A stretch of DNA of 64,000 nt from Mallotus nudiflorus (lineage: Eukaryota; Streptophyta; Magnoliopsida; Malpighiales; Euphorbiaceae). Under the pieces are notes generated by a model. The model saw nothing but the letters and a program-made list of their open reading frames with translations, had not been told where the DNA came from and made no database searches. A program made the position numbers and the translations under genes. Of this stretch, positions 60,918 to 64,000 are shown one piece after another (position 1 is the first letter of the stretch; each line of letters starts with the position of its first letter). The DNA is taken from positions 1,178,001 to 1,242,000 of the forward strand of contig CANTUR010000154.1 in assembly GCA_947683625.1 (NCBI GenBank), written 5' to 3'.

Positions 60918-61510
60918 ATTGGAAACACTTTCAGAAACACAGTCTTTAACCTTAAAGTCCACATCCTTATGCTTTGGATCCGCATAGCTTTTCTGTTTGC
61001 TAGCTGCAGTCTCTAATCTTCTTCTAATCACAGTAACTTTCTCAACTGCATCCTGGACAATCTCAGGTCCAACCAAAGCTCTCTCTCCAATCTCATCCCA
61101 ACACAGAGGGGATCTACACTTCCTTCCATACAAAGCTTCATACGATGTCATCTCAATACTGCTATGGTAGCTGTTATTATATGCAAACTCCACAAACGAC
61201 AAATGATCATCCCAGCTACCTCTAAGATCCAATACACACATCCTCAACATATCCTTAAATGTTTGGATCGTCCTTTCATACTAACCATCTATCTGAGGGT
61301 GAAAAACAATACTAAAATCAAGTTTGGGCCTATTGCTTCCTGCAACTTCTACTAAATTCGAGAGGTAAACACTGAACCTCTATAAGATACAATGGACACA
61401 AGTACTCCATGAAGGCACACAATATGCTTAATATACAATTTCACCAATATAACTACAAAATAAATGGCTTTCACTGGTAGGAAATGAGCAGACTTGGTTA
61501 ACCTATCCAT
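60918..61510 (-). pseudogene. Ty3/gypsy integrase remnant
   Basis: Reading the minus strand from 61510: LTKSAHFLPVKAIYFVV, LHGVLVSIVSYRGSVFTSR, FHPQIDG, YERTIQTFKDMLRMCVLD, WDDHLSFVEFAYNNSYHSSI, SYEALYGRKCRSPLCWDE, then the start of the C-terminal domain (KQKSYADPKHKDVDF). The catalytic Asp of the usual SDRG motif is Tyr here, and in-frame stops occur (one in the FHPQ-DG region looks like CAG to TAG). The best open stretch is 60897-61250. Confidence 0.9.
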
Positions 61511-61589
61511 AATCACCCAAATGGAATCATATCATCCTTAGAACGAGGTAACCCTACTGGCAAAAATTCAAAACCCTAATGACACATAA

Positions 61590-62074
61590 ACTAAAACTTG
61601 ACATAACTCAAAGTCAAGGAAGATTGAGCTCAAACCGAGTTTAGAACTAGACTCACCGGAGCTAGGAGGTTCAAACAAGACCAAAACGAAGGGCTAAGGC
61701 AACTGGAATCTTCATCGAAAAAATGGAAGCTTCACAGCATGTCTCGGTTTGTTGGGTCTCCGACGAGCTCCCCGACAAGCTGAAAGTGACTGACGACGTC
61801 TGGGAGGAGTTGGAGGTGGTGGTGGCAGTGGTAGTGCAATAATGGTGAGGGTGCTGCTGATTCGTGCAATGAGAGAAGAAAGAATAGTGAAGAAGAAAAG
61901 AAAAATGTTAGGGGAAGAAGAAAGAATAGGTTGACTTGGTTTTGTCCCTTTTGACCATTCTTTTATTATATATATATATACACACCTAACTTACACTTGT
62001 CACCCACACAAATATATATACATATATATACTACACATAAACACATGCACATCACAACACACTAACACACTAAC

Positions 62075-62143
<69 letters not shown>

Positions 62144-62336
62144 GCAATGAAAATGATTTTAAATACTTTAAATAATAAAACTCACAAATTAATTATTTTA
62201 TGAAAATAACATATTTAGAATAAAATAAATGAATAATATACACAAATAATGTTAATATATAAATAAAATTTAAAATTTTATTAACAATGCATATCCCAAA
62301 ATAATTTTATATTATTTAAAATATTGGGTAATTACA
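61590..62336 (-). mobile_element. Partial gypsy LTR (family A), 5' part
   Basis: It starts on the minus strand as TGTAATTACCCAATATTTT at 62336. It shares the CACCGGAGCT-AGG region and the GAGCTTGG/GAGTTTAG-like words with about 60120-60917. The left end fades into the integrase remnant around 61510-61590. It is the third to fourth trace of this LTR family in 10 kb. Confidence 0.6.
62075..62142. repeat. (ATA)n/(TAA)n microsatellite
   Basis: About 22 uninterrupted trinucleotide units inside the partial LTR, likely length-variable. Confidence 0.95.
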
Positions 62337-62393
62337 CTTATTAACACAAATTCTTCTTATTCTCCCTCTCTAAATAACATCTCATCCTCCTAT

Positions 62394-63530
62394 CATGACC
62401 AAAAGAAGCTTGAAAAAATTACTGTTGATTTTGAAAAGACTGGATGGTGGATTATGGGCTAGATTACAACCATTCCATTTATTAGTCTTTCGATCTTTGT
62501 ATGCTAAGATGATCAACTTCATTTCTCCATGTTCTTGTTTAATTCTAGGATCCTTAAAAGCATGTTTTTAGATTCAACATAGTAGAGTTATGCTTCTTGC
62601 TAGAAGAATTTGAAGCTATCTTGGGCTCTTAAATGGATTCTGCTTGTCAGATTGCAATTCCTTTGGTTGAAACCCTAAATTTACACTCCATTTAATACCA
62701 AATGGCTAGGCTATTCAACCTTTCCCCTCAATTTTTACTTTGCCACATCTTTGGTAATGAGATTCTAATGAGCCCTTTCCTCGAGACTGTTATGATTGTA
62801 GAAAGCAACAAGGTTCCATGGCCTTAGATGATTGCTCTTTGCCTATATGCTCAGTTTTTACTAGTTTTCCCTTCTAGCAACTGTGATTTAAAGATCCTTC
62901 ACATTCTAAACCAAGTGGAAGTTGGCCTAAATCCTTTTCCTATGATCCTGGTAGAAACCATCATTGGGCTCAACAACTTCTTTAAAATTAGATGATTCTC
63001 AAGGAGTCCCTTACTGTTAGAGGTGAGCTTTCTTTTCTCTTTTATTACTTTTCTACTTTTTTTGTCATTTTTGCTCATTTAATCTTCCAACAGGCATGGT
63101 TTCAAGAAAAGTTAAGATTGCTTGAACCTCTCAAAGACATTGTACATTACAAAGCCAAGCATTATCGTACTAGGAGACTTCACCTTATTCCAGAGGATAT
63201 TTGGAGCTGGCTGTCTACATCCTCTAACACTCTAATTCAACGGATGTGCCCAAGGTAGAGGTTACAGTATGTGACCATTTGATCCTATACCGATTGTGTC
63301 CCACTAGTTGGTCTCCATTTTGCCACTTTTTATAATCCCGCTCGGCTTTGTAGGCAATATGGGAAAAAATAATTGATTATCGACCTGGTGTATGAATTTG
63401 AGCTAGGGCCCCTTTCTTAGAATTTTCTAGAAAATTTAGTCGTTACTTGGCCTCGTAGATTCATTTAAAGGTTCATTGACTACAATGGAGATTAGTACAC
63501 TGATGACTAGTACAAAGAGCATATCCAATT
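62394..63530 (+). pseudogene. DUF7745/plant-mobile-type gene remnant
   Basis: From ATG 62394 the frame reads MTKRSLKKLLLILKRLDGG, LQPFHLLVFRSLY and then meets stops. Further pieces in shifting frames are QMARLFNLSPQFLLCHIFGN, ALCLYAQFLLVFPSSN, LNQVEVGLNPFPMILVETI, AWFQEKLRLLEPLKDIVHY, YRTRRLHLIPEDIWSWL, and near 63440-63530 WPRRFI and YKEHIQL. A GT-AG-like intron may lie near 63022-63092. The piece order resembles transposon-derived plant proteins carrying DUF7745. The match is from recalled motifs only, so the family name is moderate. Confidence 0.5.
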
Positions 63531-64000
63531 ATAGTAGACAAAGAAGGATGATTTCAAAAGAAATAAAAGGACAAAGGCATTAAAACATTGAGTGCCTAGG
63601 GTATTCAAAAGAAAAGCAAGCATCATTAGTTTATAAAATTCAGTCTTTATTTGCTTTTTGTTGGATGGAATTTCCTTTCTAGTTAAACAATGTGTAATAA
63701 GCATTTAATATAACGTTCAATAATAATAAAGGCAATCCATTCCATTTAATTTAAGCACAAAGTGACTATACATGTTGCTTCTTACATATCTCCTGTTGCT
63801 AATTGGCTTGCCCTTACAAGTTTTCCATCTAACTACTTTTTTTTTCTCTTTCTCTTTTTTTTTATATATATCCTTTACTTTTTCCTAGACTGCCCTTTCA
63901 AGTTTTCAATCCATTAGGACTTTACAGAAAGTAATTTTTAAGCTTATCCAAGTTAATGAGTTCTTTGAACTCGTTTCCTTCTAAATCAGACAGAATAACA
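63531..64000. other. Flank of the remnant, no gene seen
   Basis: AT-rich DNA with a T/C run near 63837-63871. No supported coding region up to the window edge. Confidence 0.45.

Overview
The window is nuclear DNA from a dicot plant. Intergenic DNA is very AT-rich, the genes have spliced GT-AG structures, and the gene set is plant-specific (a MOS1-type PRR protein, an ATL RING-H2 ligase, plant-type UBX and CRAL-TRIO proteins). It also carries Ty1/copia and Ty3/gypsy elements and the plant mobile domain. The species cannot be fixed from the sequence; a eudicot is clear, and anything narrower would be a guess.

Layout. 1-3745: the 3' part of a decayed Ty1/copia element with its 3' LTR. 3949-4847: two unrelated gene fragments side by side, one from a plasma-membrane H+-ATPase and one from an oligopeptide transporter. 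8462-10069 (-): ATL43-like RING-H2 E3 ligase. 12464-13363 (-): five-exon RNA polymerase I subunit RPA12. About 13640-20005: repeat-rich DNA, with a candidate Mutator-like element that includes a 0.8 kb purine-only stretch, then the first copy of a 1.7 kb AT-rich repeat. 21062-27492 (-), with a leader exon near 29.4-29.6 kb: MOS1, the largest gene. 31308-33524 (+): an apyrase gene with three breaks. 34251-35298 (-): SOUL heme-binding-like protein. 36112-38485 (-): plastid-targeted CRAL-TRIO (Sec14-like) protein. 38810-42219: second copy of the AT-rich repeat, then a solo LTR. 44342-46087 (-): UAS-UBX (PUX-type) protein. 47988-64000: a nested transposon zone holding a second copy of that LTR, two tandem arrays, a plant-mobile-domain (PMD) pseudogene split by a 3.26 kb solo gypsy LTR, a nested stack of the same LTR family with an integrase remnant, and a DUF7745-like remnant.

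Six genes look intact: ATL43-like, RPA12, MOS1, SOUL, CRAL-TRIO and UBX. All six lie on the minus strand. They are ordinary single-copy-type housekeeping or regulatory genes with no operon-like or pathway link. RPA12 acts in rRNA synthesis, MOS1 in chromatin-linked expression of an immune receptor, the ATL and UBX proteins in the ubiquitin/CDC48 system, and CRAL-TRIO and SOUL in small hydrophobic ligand handling.

I do not see a clear undescribed biological system. The best leads are the PMD locus (two tandem arrays of about 108 bp and 43 bp just before its promoter, conserved exons, stops that mostly look like C-to-T decay, a solo LTR with a near-perfect target-site duplication) and a GC-rich GAGGCG/CGCCTC inverted-repeat motif that recurs in the LTRs and the PMD locus. 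A 16-bp perfect hairpin upstream of the CRAL-TRIO gene and the apyrase gene, whose catalytic motifs survive despite three breaks, also merit a look. Exon boundaries were worked out by hand from splice signals and reading frame; no database search was run.
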